Below, in pieces: positions 37,317 to 49,784 of a stretch of 64,000 nucleotides of DNA; position 1 is the stretch's first letter; every line of letters begins with the position of its first letter. The DNA is taken from assembly GCF_040958095.1 (NCBI RefSeq), contig NC_091214.1:8850701-8914700 (forward strand), given 5' to 3'. A program made the position numbers and the translations under genes. The notes below the pieces were generated by a model. That model saw nothing but the letters and a program-made list of their open reading frames with translations, was not told the DNA's origin and searched no databases. Source of the DNA: Procambarus clarkii. Taxonomy: Eukaryota > Arthropoda > Malacostraca > Decapoda > Cambaridae.

Positions 37317-38230
37317 TATATTAAAGCTCTGATTGATTACATTGACAGCTTGATTGGTAATTTAAACAAGATTAATAGGCACCATACAGCAGATTGACAG
37401 TACATATAAGAAGACAGCAATGATCGCAATGATAAAGATGTTCAGATTGGGTACATAAAGATTGGGAGATTGGGTAGCAATAGATACAGTACAGTTTTAA
37501 AGCAAAAGGTAAAAAAACTATGAAGATGAAATTAGGTACTTTTTAGTATTGTTTTTGAATGATGCAAAAGTTGGACAGCTTTTCAATTCAATAGGGAGTG
37601 AGTTCCATAAACTGGGTCCCTTTATTTGCATAGAGTGTTTACACAAATTTAGTTTGACTCTGGGGATATCAAAGAGATATTTATTTCTGGTGTGGTGATA
37701 ATGGGTCCTGTTACATCTGTCCAGGGAGAGTTTCAGAGCAGGATTTGCATTTAAGAACAGGGTTTTGTAAATGTAGTTGACACAAGAGAATTTGTGGAGT
37801 GAGATTATGTTTAGCATGTTTAGGGAGTTAAACAAGGGGGCTGAGTGTTGTCTGAAAGCAGAATTTGTTATTATTCTGATAGCAGATTTTTGCTGGGTAA
37901 TGATGGACTTGAGGTGGTTTGCAGTGGTTGAACCCCATGCACAGATACCATAATTAAGATTGGGATAGATTAGTGCATAATATAGAGAGATGAGAGCAGA
38001 GTTTGGTACATAATATCTGATTTTGGAGAGTATACCAACTGTTTTAGAGACTTTCTTAGTTATGTGTTGTATGTGGGTACTGAAGTTGAGTCTCTTGTCT
38101 AGGAATTGGCCAAGAAACTTTCCATCATTTTTATTGCTAATGTTTACATTGTCTATCTGAAGATGAATTGCATTTGTAGATTTACTTCCAAATAAGATGT
38201 AATAGGTCTTTTCTATGTTAAGTGATTGTA
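37317..38230 (-). mobile_element. LINE-B 3' part
   Basis: ORF2 from about 38230 to 37518 (LNIEKTYYILFGSKS through [19 protein letters not shown] to the stop), then 3' UTR to 37317. The terminal end block is missing. It abuts LINE-A RT and is probably two elements joined by truncation. Confidence 0.78.
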
Positions 38231-38234
38231 AGTA

Positions 38235-38640
38235 ATATGCCGGACGACGTACCGGCATATTCAGTATGTGATGCATACTGTAACTGGCCCAGCCCCCAGC
38301 GAGATTGTGAGATCACTCTGGATACAACTCTGTTCAAAACACATTCAACCGGCCCTATTCAGTATGGCTGACGACACCCCATTAGCCCAGCTGGCTCCCC
38401 ATTAGCCCAGCTGGCTACACTGGCAGACCGGCTTTATACGACGTCTGATAACGCTACGCTGTCCCATCCCAGTGTAACACAGCAGACTACAGACACCCAA
38501 CAACTCGACGTCCTCCAGAACCGGCGTTTCTTCCGCCCAGGGAGAACGTACCAAGCAAATCCAGTATCAGTCTCTAGGTGACAGCGAGAACACCGAGGAG
38601 AGCTTTGTTTTTACCACCAGAGGTTCGGACATCAACCTTG
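38235..38640. other. Hairpin pair and possible ORF1 scrap
   Basis: Two adjacent small inverted repeats: ATATGCCGG/CCGGCATAT (38235-38260) and CAGTATG/CATACTG (38262-38280). A plus-strand frame from about 38401 (QLATLADRLYTTSD) resembles the low-complexity starts of LINE ORF1 proteins, but it has a stop and no domain. Confidence 0.35.
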
Positions 38641-38666
38641 AGGTTACCTTGAGGTGCTTCCGGGGC

Positions 38667-39602
38667 TTAGCGTCCCCGCGGCCCGGTCGTCGACCAGGCC
38701 TCCTGGTTGCTGGACTGATCAACCAGGCTGTTGGACGCAGCTGCTCGCAGCCTGACGTATGAGTCACAGCCTGGTTGATCAGGTATCCTTTGGAGGTGCT
38801 TATCCAGTTCTCTCTTAAACACTGTGAAGGGTCGGCCAGTTATGCCCCTTATGTGTAGCGGAAGCGAGTTGAACAGTCTCAGGCCTCTGATATTGATAGA
38901 GTTCTCTCTCAGAGTACCTGTTGCACCTTCACTTTTCAACGGGGTTATTCTGCACATCCTGCCATGTCTTCTGGTCTCATGTGATGTTATTTCTGTGTGC
39001 AGGTTTGGGACCAGCCCCTCTAATATTTTCCACGTGTAAATTATTATGTATCTCTCCCGCCGGCGCTCAAGGGAGTACAGATTTAGGCTCTTTAGTCGGT
39101 CCCAATAGTTTAGATGTTTTACTGAGTGGATTATAGCAGTAAAGGATCTCTGCACGCTCTCCAGGTCAGCAATTTCTCCAGCTTTGAAAGGGGCTGTCAT
39201 TGTGCAGCAGTACTCCACTCTAGAGAGTACAAGCGTTTTGAAAAGTGTCATCATCGGTATAGCATCTCTAGTGTGAAAAGTTCTTGTTATCCAACCTGTC
39301 ATTTTTCTTGCAGTTGTGACGGCTACTTTATTGTGTTCTTTAAAGGTAAGGTCTTCCGACATGAGTACATCCAGATCCTTTACATTGCCTTTTCGTTCTA
39401 TGATATGATTTGCCTGAGTTTTGTACGTGGTTTCCGATTTTATATTTTCATTTTTTCCATAGCGCATGAGCTGGAACTTATCTTCGTTAAACACCATATT
39501 ATTTTCTGTAGCCCATAGAAAGACCTGATCTACATCTGACTGGAGGTTTGCCGTGTCCTCTATGTTGCCTACTCTCATGAAGATCCTAGTGTCATCTGCA
39601 AA
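38667..39602 (-). pseudogene. LINE-C ORF2 C-terminus
   Basis: About 300 residues after the FADD box: NMVFNEDKFQLMRYGKNE, DLTFKEHN, FKTLVLSRVEYCC, LNYWDRLKSLNLYSLERRRE and the end PDQPGCDSYVRLRAAASNSL, aligning with LINE-D ORF2. The 3' UTR from 38641 is short. Confidence 0.85.
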
Positions 39603-39613
39603 GGATGATACAG

Positions 39614-40781
39614 CTACAGATAGACAACATTAACATCAGTAATAAAAATGATGGCAAGTTTCTTGGCCTATTCCTAGACAAGAGACTCAACTTCAGCACC
39701 CACATTCAACACATAACTAAGAAAGTCTCTAAGACAGTTGGTATACTCTCCAAAATCAGATATTATGTTCCTAACTCTGCTCTCCTCTCACTATATTATG
39801 CACTAATCTACCCCTATCTTAATTATGGTATCTGTGCATGGGGGTCTACCACTTCAAACCACCTTAAGCCCATCATCACACAGCAAAAATCTGCTATCAG
39901 AATAGTAACTAACTCTGCTTTCAGACAACACTCAGCTCCCTTGTTTAAATCCCTAAACTTGCTAAATATTAACTCCCTCCACACATTCTCTTGTGTCAAC
40001 TACATTTACAAAACCCTGTTCTTAAATGCAAACCATGCTCTGAAACTCTCCCTGGACAGATGTAATAGGACCCATTATCACCACACCAGAAATAAATATC
40101 TCTTTGATATCCCCAGGGTTAAACTTATTCTGTGTAAACACTCTATGCAAATTAAGGGACCTAGTCTATGGAACTCACTCCCTAGTGAATTGAAAAACTG
40201 TAAAACTTTTGCCTTATTTAAAAGCAAAACCAAAAAGTACCTAACTTCATCTTCTTAGTTTCCTACACTGAGCTTTAAATTTGCTCTGTACCAAGTGTTA
40301 CCCAATCTCCTAATTTTTATGTAATATCAAACAACCTTATCATTGTGTTCATTGCTGTCTTCTTTTATGTGCTAGCCATATGCTGTATTGTGACTACCAA
40401 TTTTTGTCAACTACCATTCAAGCTGTCACTGCAATCAATCTTATATTGTTTCTGCTGTATTGTGCCTACCAATTTGTTGTCAACTACCATTTTAAGCTGT
40501 CATTGCAATCAATCTTAGCTACCTATGTGCTTTAATATACTGTACCTACAATTTTCTCTCATCTTTTTTATTTCATTTCATGTAATCTGTTATCATTTTT
40601 TTGTCTATAAATTTTGCAAGTATTTACCTCCTTAAAATTTTCTTAGATTAAGGACCTGCCCGAAACGCTGCGCGTGCTAGTGGCTTTACAAGACTGTAAT
40701 TACCATATTTGTATCCTCACATTCCTTATGTACATTCTTGTATATGCATAAATAAAATAAAATAAAATAAAATAAAATAAA
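39614..40781 (+). mobile_element. LINE-B inserted in LINE-C
   Basis: ORF2 end at 39605-40258 (IDNINISNKNDGKFLG through the stop after YLTSSS), long 3' UTR, end block GCCCGAAACGCTGCGCGTG near 40660, AAAAT tail. ATACAG occurs at both borders (39608-39613 and 40782-40787), a likely 6-bp duplication. Confidence 0.85.
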
Positions 40782-41075
40782 ATACAGTGCTATAGGTTGT
40801 GTTCTTGTCTATGTCCGATATGAGGATGAGAAAAAGTACTGGAGCAAGCACAGTACCCTGGGGGACTGAGCTCTTCACGGTTGATGGACTGGATTTTATT
40901 TTGTTGACTATTACACATTGGGTTCTGTTGGTCAGGAAATTGTAGATCCATCTGCCTATTTTTCCGGTAATTCCTTTTGAACGCATTTTATGTTCAATAA
41001 CGCCATGGTCACATTTGTCAAAAGCTTTTGCGAAGTCTGTGTAAATTACATCAGCGTTTTGTTTGTCTTCCATAG
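40782..41075 (-). pseudogene. LINE-C RT palm, first half
   Basis: EDKQNADVIYTDFAKAFDKC through SVPQGTVLAPVLFLILISD, lying directly against the Gmr1-like LTR. The rest of the RT resumes at 50733. Confidence 0.85.
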
Positions 41076-42018
41076 TGTTATAAATAAAGTGGTGGGCTTG
41101 CTATGGGAAAACTGGTTCTGTTAAGGGGTAAGGGTAGTTAGAATAAAGATGTATCTATTTGGGGAGATCAGTAAGGCCCGGCCCCCATGGAAACTAGAAG
41201 TAGTGCTGACTACTTGGCTACACAACAAGGTCAGTCTAGGGAATGATCAAGATCTCCTACACAGGAAGAACGATACTATTATAATTCATGTACTTATTTA
41301 TTAACCCCTTAACAGCCCCCCACATACATTCACACCAATAACAATAATAATAATAACTTTATCACACTACCTTACGTTAAAAGCCTTGGTCCACATAAGC
41401 AGGATACAAGGTTTTACACTGAGCACAAGCTAGGGTAAAGCTCTACTATTGAATAACTTGAAGTTAGAGTCAGCTTAGGGTAGGGGACCACGTGGTTCCA
41501 ATGGGACCCCCTTTAGAATAACTAGTAATATAAACTCTAAACACACCTACTACACACAAAATATACTACTCTACACATAGAACAGGAGTATGCCAGAGAT
41601 TGAATAATGTACTTATCTTGAACAAGACACAGAAATAAGGAAACGAAGAGGAAGGGTAGGAAGTTCCTGTCCACACCACGCCAGCTTAGAAAAAGATGGA
41701 TTCTCAGTCTCCTTCCTCCCAGCTGGCTGCTGCCGGCAGACTGCTCAACTAATCGTACCCTAGCCCTATACCAAGTTTACTCAGGTTTACTTTACAAATG
41801 ATTAGAGTATTAGTAAACATAGTTGGTGCCTATGTTATTATTTAATAATCAACCCCCAGCTCAGTCTTTAAATGCTCTTTGAGAAACAAGAATAGTCTTA
41901 CGTCTGGCAGGGAAGATACAAACAATGACGCATAGAGTTGCGTTCAGCTGTACTATAGGAAAGTTTAATAACTCAATTTTGACCTCTGGTTTCCACTGAA
42001 GAACCCAGGGTCGTAATA
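41076..42018 (-). repeat. 3' LTR of copy 2
   Basis: 943 bp, the same length as 49785-50727. I count about 16 differences by eye (roughly 98% identity). Its outer end is TATTACGACC instead of TGTTACGACC at the polypurine side. A polypurine tract (minus: GAAGGGAGGAGGAG, 42019-42032) abuts it. Confidence 0.92.
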
Positions 42019-42321
42019 CTCCTCCTCCCTTCAGAGAAAAAAAAAATGTGACAACTAGAATAGTAGTCATATTTTTTTTTTGTAAGAGTATACAGAGAAT
42101 AAAAAGAAAAAATATATGACAAACAAAATCAATCAAAAACAACAATTTCTCTGCAAGAAAAATACAAAGGAGTTCTCTAAAAGAAAAAAAAAACATACAC
42201 AAAAAAAAAAACAGGGAAGTAAATAATTTGGACACGGAATATTTAATGTCACAGGAGAACCTAAAAAAAAATAACAAAAGCATGACAGTTGGTAAATGGC
42301 TTCCTGTGGCCTAGATGAATG

Positions 42322-42750
42322 TTATTCCGGCAACCTGGACAGAGCGTCGGCCATCACGTTGAGTCGGCCCGGAAGGTGGGTAATGGAAAGATTGAAGTCC
42401 TGTAGGTACAACGCCCACCTGAGGATGCGTTTATTCTTACCCTTCATCTGAGTCAGGAAGACTAGTTTGTTATGGTCCGTGTACACTTCCACTATATTAC
42501 CTGTGAGGTAAACTTCGAACTTTTTACATGTTAACACTAGCGCCAACGCCTCTTTTTCTACCACTGAATAATTGCGTTGCGCCTTGTCGAATTTCACAGA
42601 GTAATAATATACTGGGTGTTCCACTTGATCATCCCCAGTTTGCAACAACACTGCACTAGCACCCGAGTCAGACGCGTCAACATGAATTTTAAACGGTCGG
42701 TCGAACCTTGGACTAGCAAGCACTGGGGCGGAAGCTAAGATCAATTTCAA
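42322..42750 (-). pseudogene. Gmr1-like RNase H (copy 2)
   Basis: LASAPVLASPRFDRPFKIHV, then DASDSGASAVL, EKEALALVL and YTDHNKL give the Asp, Glu and Asp residues. The end is HLPGRLNVMADALSRLPE with a stop at about 42322. RNase H removes the RNA strand during cDNA synthesis. Its N-terminal neighbour, the RT palm, is missing. Confidence 0.85.
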
Positions 42751-42756
42751 ATTTTT

Positions 42757-43305
42757 TTCATGCACAAGATTAACCAGGATCTGTCTTTCAGAGTCGACCA
42801 CCTCGAACAGGAATTAAGCTCTCTTCAGATCTCGGTTACTAACTCTAAATCAGCAGAAACCTCTAAGAAGCAAGAAGATATGTTACAAAAGTTAGAGAAC
42901 CATTTTAACTCCCTACAACAGCAACACACTGCAACCCAAGACGAATCAGACCAACTTAAGCTCCTTGATTCTGTCATCATCTCATCACATGATTTTCCCC
43001 ATGAAACTGAGAGAGAAGACTGTACTGCCATCGTGATCCAGGAATTGCGTACTAAGTTGAATTATTCAATCGAAGCAAGAGACATTAAGTCAGCTTATAG
43101 AGTGGGTACGAAATCATCTGGTACAAATAACAGAAAGATAAGTGTGAAATTAGATAGTTGCTCCCGCAAGTCAGACCTTATCACTGCTGCAGTCGCTAGG
43201 AAATCCAATGTTTATGTGAATGAATGTCTAACCAGATTCAGACAAAATCTCTTATTTAAACTACGTGGAATCTGCAAAAGATCCAAAATGCGGATAGGCA
43301 TCCAC
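42757..43305 (+). pseudogene. LINE ORF1 segment captured in the Gmr1-like pol
   Basis: About 180 residues identical or nearly so to residues 58-235 of the ORF1 at 5968-6732 (I see about five base changes). It lies antisense to the surrounding pol, between RNase H and RT. The join to RT at GGCATCC is the same junction that flanks the giant element, so the capture preceded that insertion. Confidence 0.88.
43298..43305 (+). other. Empty target site of the giant element
   Basis: A single GCATCCAC with the flank CGGATAG on the left, as at 6679-6685, and AATGGTCACC on the right, as at 25160-25169. Confidence 0.92.
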
Positions 43306-43881
43306 AATGGTCACCTTGTTGAGCTGCCGATAGTTGGTGCATAATCGCCAGGAGCCGTCTGGTTTGGGGACCAAAAGGCAGGGCGAGCACCAAGAGCCCT
43401 GGCTCGGCCGGATGAGGCCGTGCTGGAGCAAGAAGTCGACCTCCTTCCGTACGATGGCCTTCTTTTCTGGACTCATCCGATAGGGTTGAAGGCGAATGGG
43501 GGTGTAGTCCGTCAACTTGACATCATGGCAAATGGCATCAGTCTGGGTCGGGACCTCCCCGAACAGACTGGAGAATTCATCAAGCAACGACTGCACCTCT
43601 TCACATTGGGCCATCTGCAAATGGGACAGTCCCTCCTCCACAGCATTCACAGAACTAGAATTATTGAAAATTAAATTAGTTGGGTCCCCAGAACAATCAT
43701 CCCCTCCCTCACTGGAAATGAAAACATTGGTTAGTGCAATGGGCCTGGGGCCCTGGAACTTCTTCAGCCGATTTACATGTACAAGCATTACCTGGTTACG
43801 TTTGTCAGAGTGCCTCACTTTGTACGCGAGGTCCCCAGTCTTTTCTGTCACAATGTAGGGGCCTTCGTACTTGTGGGACAT
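43298..43881 (-). pseudogene. Gmr1-like GPY/F end and RT N-terminus (copy 2)
   Basis: YEGPYIVTEKTGDLAYKV and VHVNRLKKF close the integrase. LTDYTPIRLQPYRMSP to CTNYRQLNKVTIVDAYP is the RT fingers region. One reading frame of about 195 residues, then the ORF1 junction. Confidence 0.85.
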
Positions 43882-44230
43882 AGTGTTCCCCTAGTCGAGG
43901 CTTTAATACCAGGACAGGGTCACCAGGCTGAAATACCCGTAACTTAGCCTTAACATCGTTTCGGTCTTTCATCTTTTCTTGGGCCTTCCCAAGATACTTT
44001 AGTGCCGCCGCCTTGTAGTCCTTGAGACTCTTTGGTGGTGTTGCGCAAAGAAAGCCGAACCTTCGGTTAATGTTACGTTCCCTAACAGATTCTCCTGTAA
44101 CATTTGCAACGGTCCACGCACTTTATGGCCAAAGACTAACTCAAAAGGAGAACAACCCAGTGAACTTTGTAATCCCTCTCTAGCCGCAAACAAAACATAC
44201 GGTAAATTCTCATCCCAGAAGGTGAGGGAA

Positions 44231-44274
<44 letters not shown>

Positions 44275-45409
44275 AGATATATACAAGAGTTTTTACATTC
44301 TTGTACAGCCACTAGTACGCGTAGCGTTTCGGGCAGGTCCCTGGAATACGATCCCCTGCCGCGAAGAATCGTTTTTTCATCCAAGTACACATTTTACTGT
44401 TGCGTTAAACAGAGGCTACAGTTAAGGAATCGCACCCAGTAAATCCTCCCCGGCCAGGATACGAACCCATGACATAGCGCCCGCGGAACGCCAGGCGAGT
44501 GTCTTACCACTACACCACGGAGACTGTCCTCTTGCACGATGTCTTCAACATCTGCTTCAGAGTTAGATGGAAACGTTCAATTACCCCCTGACTCTGTGGA
44601 TGGTATGGGCTGGAAACCTTATGAGTTATTCCATGGTCCTTACAAAATTGCTAAAAAATATCAGACTTAAAGTTAGTACCATTGTCAGTTTGCACGACCC
44701 GAGGCAGTCCAAAAGTGGAAAAAAATTGCAACATACGAGCAACAACAGTTTTTGCTCGGATGTTCCTTACAGCAAAAGCCTCTGGGTAACGAGTAGTGAT
44801 ACACATCATTGTGATTAGATAAATATTACCAGACTTAGTTCTAGGTAATGGTCCAACACAGTCCATTACCACATGAGAAAATGGTTCCTCTGGCACGACA
44901 ATAGGCCTTAGAGGAGCTTTAGGTGGAGTCTGGTTTGGTTTCCCAACCAGTTGACAAACAGTACACGCATTACAAAATTTTGCCACATCGCTTTTCAGCT
45001 TGGGCCAGAAAAAATACTTTAAAATTTTGTGATACGTAATATTAATACCTTGATGTCCCCCCATACAATCATCATGAGCAGCTGCCAAAACTCTTTCTCT
45101 ATAGCAGGTCGGCAACATAACCTGGTGGACTACCTCCCACTCATTTGACAAGGGAGCACTCTGTGGTCTCCATTTTCTCATCAAAATCCGATCATTGTAG
45201 TAGTACCCAGTTGCTGCGTCTACAATTTCCTCCATAGAGATGGCTGTCTCATGACAATCTGCAAGAGTGGGGTCAGCTTTCTGTAACTCACTCAAGGAGG
45301 CATCTAGGCCTTGGTCAGATGTCATTGGCCGAGGCTCAACAGTGTTCTCCACCTCCCCACTACTCTCGGTAGATGGCGGTGGCAGGCTCTCCACAATGTC
45401 CCCGACCAC
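43882..45409 (-). pseudogene. Gmr1-like integrase (copy 2), split by a SINE
   Basis: GGHQGINITYH...CNACTVCQ zinc domain, then VVMDCVGPLPRTKSG and TDNGTNF, unbroken in one frame at 44651-45409 apart from a stop close to 44650. The SINE at 44234-44526 lies within the core between the second Asp and the Glu side. 43999-44233 continues it (GMRIYRMFCLR in another frame). Confidence 0.85.
44234..44526 (-). mobile_element. tRNA-headed SINE, copy 2
   Basis: The same family as 2837-3147: A and B boxes, tail and A run, with a 15-bp deletion between two GTCC copies in the tail. A short CTCT-type duplication flanks it, and copy 1 of the Gmr1-like element has the uninterrupted site near 26080. Confidence 0.88.
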
Positions 45410-46431
45410 GTCATCGAGTCTGCCATGAATGTGTCCGCGAGGTCCACTTGATTTTCACCACTCAGAAAGTTCCTTGTGCCCTCGGGATTTACCAACTTGG
45501 CAAGAACAGGGCTGCCCTTACATTTAAGTCCCATAGACCTGGTCACCGCGCACGCAGGATACACAACATTATCCTCTGCGGCGGGTGGATCCAGGCAAAC
45601 CTTAGGGGTAGGCAACATAATAGGCAGTCTGGAGTCCCCTACCTTATTCCCTGCTAAATCATTACCAACTATTACATCAACATTAGGGAAAGGTAGGTAT
45701 GAAGTGACTCCAACTGTACAAACACCCTTGTGGAAATCAGATTCCAGGGTAACCTTATGGCGGGGTACTGCTCGAGTATCACTAGTGACACCCTCGACCA
45801 GTACCACCTCTCCAGTGTCGAGAGTGTTGGCACCTTGCAACGCACTCTCTAAAATTAAAGTCTGGATGGCACCGGTGTCTCGGAAGATCACCACGTTCTT
45901 CCAGGAAGAACCCTCAGACAAAAGTAGTCTCCCTTTCGATAAGAATGGGGTAAGCAAGTCCAACCACTGTGGGTTGGAGGTCTTACTCAATAACCCTTCC
46001 GAAGGCCTGAAGCCCTGTGTCACAACTAGAGCATTGGGTCTTTTTTCCGGGTACAGTTGCCAACAACGGCTAATAGTGTGGTTTGGACGTTTACAGTGAC
46101 CACAAAAACGTCGGGGAGAAAAGACATTACTAACAAAATTACCGTTCGGTTCACCCTTAGGTGCCATGGGGCTAGACACCTTAACAGGGTTAGTTATGTC
46201 TGAAACAGAAGGTGCATTAGTTAAAGGGTTAGAATTAGCTGGTCTGGACTGGCTGTGGGTATAAGTTTTGCTACTCTGTGGGGTATAATTATTTTTATTG
46301 GGCCTTTTGCCCGCCAATTGGTAGTTTTCTGCCAACTTGGCCAAATCCCCTATTTTAGAATTTACCCCTACCCTTCCTCTAATATACTGAGCTACAATGT
46401 CTGGCATACTATCTATAAACTGTTCTATTAA
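45322..46431 (-). pseudogene. Gmr1-like gag end, zinc knuckle and protease (copy 2)
   Basis: One frame of 361 residues. A complete CCHC knuckle (CGHCKRPNHTISRC) is followed by the protease region FRDTGAIQTLIL and DVIVGNDLAG. It is interrupted at 46432 by the piggyBac-like element. Better preserved than copy 1. Confidence 0.85.
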
Positions 46432-48004
46432 CCCTTAAACTGCGCATGGCGTATATATACGCCCTGAGTAACATGTCCCATGGTGCGCATGGCGTATATA
46501 TACGCCATAGGGTGCCAGGCCTGATTCAAATGGCCTGCGGCTACACGGGGTTCACAGTAGCTTCCTCAGGGCTCTTGTAAACAGATGCCATTTTAAAAAA
46601 AAATCGTGGGCAATATTCTCAGGTGTGAGAGGCACAGTACTGTTGGAGCAACCAAGGCCGGCGCACGCAGCATGAGCGAATAGCATTGATGTTCAGCTTG
46701 TGACCACAGCATCGCCGAAAAATGTCAAAATAAATATATAATTGTTATTATTTAGCGATGACAATATTACAGATGACCAATGACTGTGATATAAATAACC
46801 AGGGTTGTGATAATAGCAGGATTGTTGTAATAATTAGCGCTGTGGGAGGAGTGATGCTGAGAGACGGAGGAAGACGTATCGTTTACTGACTGTGTGGCCA
46901 CCTGTTATTGTTTGCGTTCACCATACCAGGTCAGTGGTTCTCTATGGTGAACACAAATGTAGATACTTATATATAATGTGTGTATTAGTGCAATAACAGC
47001 AAAAGGATTATGCTGGGAGGAGCCATATGGGTGACGGAGGTGACGTCGTCTGCACGATTTGTCTAGCTGTTTAGAGGGTGGCCACTATGCTCTTTGGGCG
47101 CACTACAAGCTTAGGTGTACAGTTACGGTGCATACAACATGTAGATATTTATATATAATATGTGTATATAGGGTAATAACACTGCAAAAGGTATTGTTGG
47201 GGGAGAAAGTTTAGTGCGTGTGACCTTGAAAGAGTGAGGGAGCCGCCAGCCGCCATCTGTGTATAGCGACGACTCTTAGTGCCTGAACTAACTATATCAG
47301 CTTAGCTGTATAGTTGTGGTGAACAAAATATACACATACTTATATATAACGTCTGTATATAGTGTAATAACACCACAACTGGTATTGTTGGGGGAGAAAG
47401 TTTAGTGCGTGTGTTGAGGGAGTGGCAGCGAGTGGCTGGCTGGTGTGTGGCGGTAACTCCTCGTTGCTTTTCGACTCTCAATACCAACTTAGTGGTTCGT
47501 TATGGTGACCAAAACATGCCAATACTTATATATAACCTGTGTATAGAGTGTAATAGCAGCAAAACTATTTGTTCATTGTTTTATAAACATAATAATTGAA
47601 TCACTAATATGCACATCATACTTTTGAGTATAGCGATTATTAACCACTTTTATTATATAAATATATTACAATACACACTATTGAATAATATTACTGCAAA
47701 AAACTAAGAAAAAATCAATCGGAGACATTGAAACAATTAGGTAATAATATCTTTGTGGCAACTCCCATCTGTCAACGCGGGTGACGCTGACCGGGTCTGA
47801 CGACCGCTCTGTCAACGCACTCTTTTTGCCAGACTTCCTCGGTCAATTGCGCCCAAAATATGTCACCTACGATTTTTTTTTATTTTTTCCGTGCTCAGGG
47901 GACACAAATTAACATGTTTAGAAGACAAAAAAAAAATTTTGAATTTTTTTTTTTCTTGCACAAAGGGGTGTAAATGTCCATATGACCCCTGAGCAGTGTA
48001 AGGG
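46432..48004. mobile_element. Non-autonomous piggyBac-like element, 1573 bp
   Basis: Both borders are TTAA (46428-46431 and 48005-48008). The ends are CCCTTAAACTGC and, on the other strand, CCCTTACACTGC. TTAA duplication with CCC ends is the piggyBac hallmark. Removing the element with one TTAA rejoins the gag reading frame. The interior has two GCGTATATATACGCC-type palindromes near 46448 and 46492 and ~185-bp tandem units, but no transposase. Confidence 0.85.
46930..47600 (+). repeat. ~185-190 bp tandem units inside the piggyBac-like element
   Basis: Four degenerate units with the core TACTTATATATAA near 46965, 47147, 47335 and 47523. Each is followed by GTGTAATAACA or a variant, and three have a TTGGGGGAGAAAG or GGGAGGAG block. 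Confidence 0.7.
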
Positions 48005-48008
48005 TTAA

Positions 48009-48201
48009 CATACTATTCCTAAGTGCCTCGTATGTTTCGGCTTTAGCCGAGCGAATCCATTTATCAAACAATCTAATTTGATCATTAGCAAATTCAGTGA
48101 GTGGTTGGTTGTGGGTAGGCCTAAGGTTGCGATAAGCTTGGCGGTGAGCTTCAGGAGTAATTTTATATGCCCGCAAAATACGTTCCCTGACTTTATCATA
48201 T

Positions 48202-48240
<39 letters not shown>

Positions 48241-49512
48241 TATATATATACAAGAAGGTACATTGGGTTTGTGAGAATACATTGGATAGTACAGTATTTA
48301 CATTCTTGTAAAGCCACTAGTACGCGCAGCGTTTCAGGCAGGTCCTTAATCTAGCAGATAATTTTAAGTAGGTAATTTCTATCAGAATTGATAAATGATA
48401 AAGATACATTGCAAGAGAAAAATGGGATGAGAGAGCTTAGTAAGTATATTAAAGCACATTGTTATATTTAAGCTCTGATTGATTACATTGACAGCTTGAT
48501 TAGTAATTTAAAACAAGATTAATAGACACCATACAGCAGATTGACAGCACATATAAGACCGCAATGATCACAATGGTAAAGATGTTCAGATTGGGTACAT
48601 AAAGATTGGGAGACTGGGTAGCAAAAGATACAGATAAACAAGATTTATAAACACCATACAGCAGATTTGCAGCACATATAAGAAGACAGCAATGATCACA
48701 ATGGTAAAGATGTTCAAATTGGGAACATAATGGTTGGGAGATTGGGTAGCAATAGATACAGTGCCATTTTAAGGCAAAAGGTGAAAAACAATGAAGATGA
48801 AATTAGGTACTTTTTAGTATTGATTTTGAATGATGTAAAAGTTGGACAGCTTTTCAATTCAGTAGGGAGTGAGTTCCATAAACTGGGTCCCTTTATTTGC
48901 ATAGAGTGTTTACACAGATTAAGTTTAACTCTGAGGATATCAAAGAGATATTTATTTCTGGTTATATTCGAAACACTCGTCGTCAGGCATGTTTATAAAA
49001 ATATCTTGTGCTTTACCCCTAAGTCTTCCCTGTAGGATTTTCACCCACTCTTCCTTTGGCCAGTTCATGGACATGGCCAATCTCTGAAAATGGTTGAAAA
49101 ACCTTTCAGGGTCCGACTCGGAAAATTCAGGCAAATTATGCTTTTTCTCATAATGCCTGGGGTTTGAATCCCTGGCAGGTGGAGGTCCAGTGGCATTCAC
49201 TCTAATTCTTGCCTCCTCGGTTTTGAATCTTTGCTCCTCTAATTTTATTTTTGCTAACTCTAGAGCTAATTCTCTATCCCTATGAGTTGCACTTTCTGCT
49301 TGGCTAGGCTGGCATAAAGGTGTATCACTTGCCAATAGTTCTTCATCAATACAATGTTGTAATATTTCATTCACCAAAGTCCACTTTTTATCCGCGTCAT
49401 TTAATTCTAGGTCAAATTCCTTGCCTAACAATACTAAATTAGACTTGGTAAGTTTCTTTATCTCTACCACTGAAGGCTCCCTTGCCAGTCTCTGCATTTC
49501 AGAAGACATCAC
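48009..49512 (-). pseudogene. Gmr1-like gag (copy 2), split by LINE-B
   Basis: From about 49512 (MSSEMQRLAREPS, the likely start; upstream residues are hydrophobic 5'-leader translation) through ALELAKIKLEEQRFK (charged coil), FNHFQRLAMSMNWPKEEW and MPDDECFEY. It is cut at 48961 by LINE-B and resumes at 48200 (RAYKITPEAHRQAY) up to the piggyBac-like element. Frames otherwise stay open. Confidence 0.82.
48201..48961 (-). mobile_element. LINE-B 3' end inserted in gag
   Basis: Tail of TTTA repeats (48201-48240), end block near 48320, 3' UTR with an internal duplication (AACAAGATTTATAAACACC) and the ORF2 end (QIKGPSLWNSLPTELK). A TATCATATT/GTTATATT-like imperfect duplication flanks it. Confidence 0.82.
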
Positions 49513-49784
49513 TAATAAGTTTAGCTCCCAGCCAAAGAAAAAATTAAAAAATAAAAATTGGAAAAAATAAAAAATTTGCACAGCCCCTAACACAAGGCCA
49601 CACTAACCTTAATCGTGAAGGGATCCAGCTGGGTGTCCAGTCAGTGCAAGAATGTCCTTTGCTAGAAGAGCTGGACCCTAGGCTAGCACACAACCGTTCT
49701 GCGGAAAACAAAAAATTTTAGTTTTGGCACTCAAGAATCTAATTTTTTACAATTATAATGTTCCTCCCGGACTGGCCAACCACT

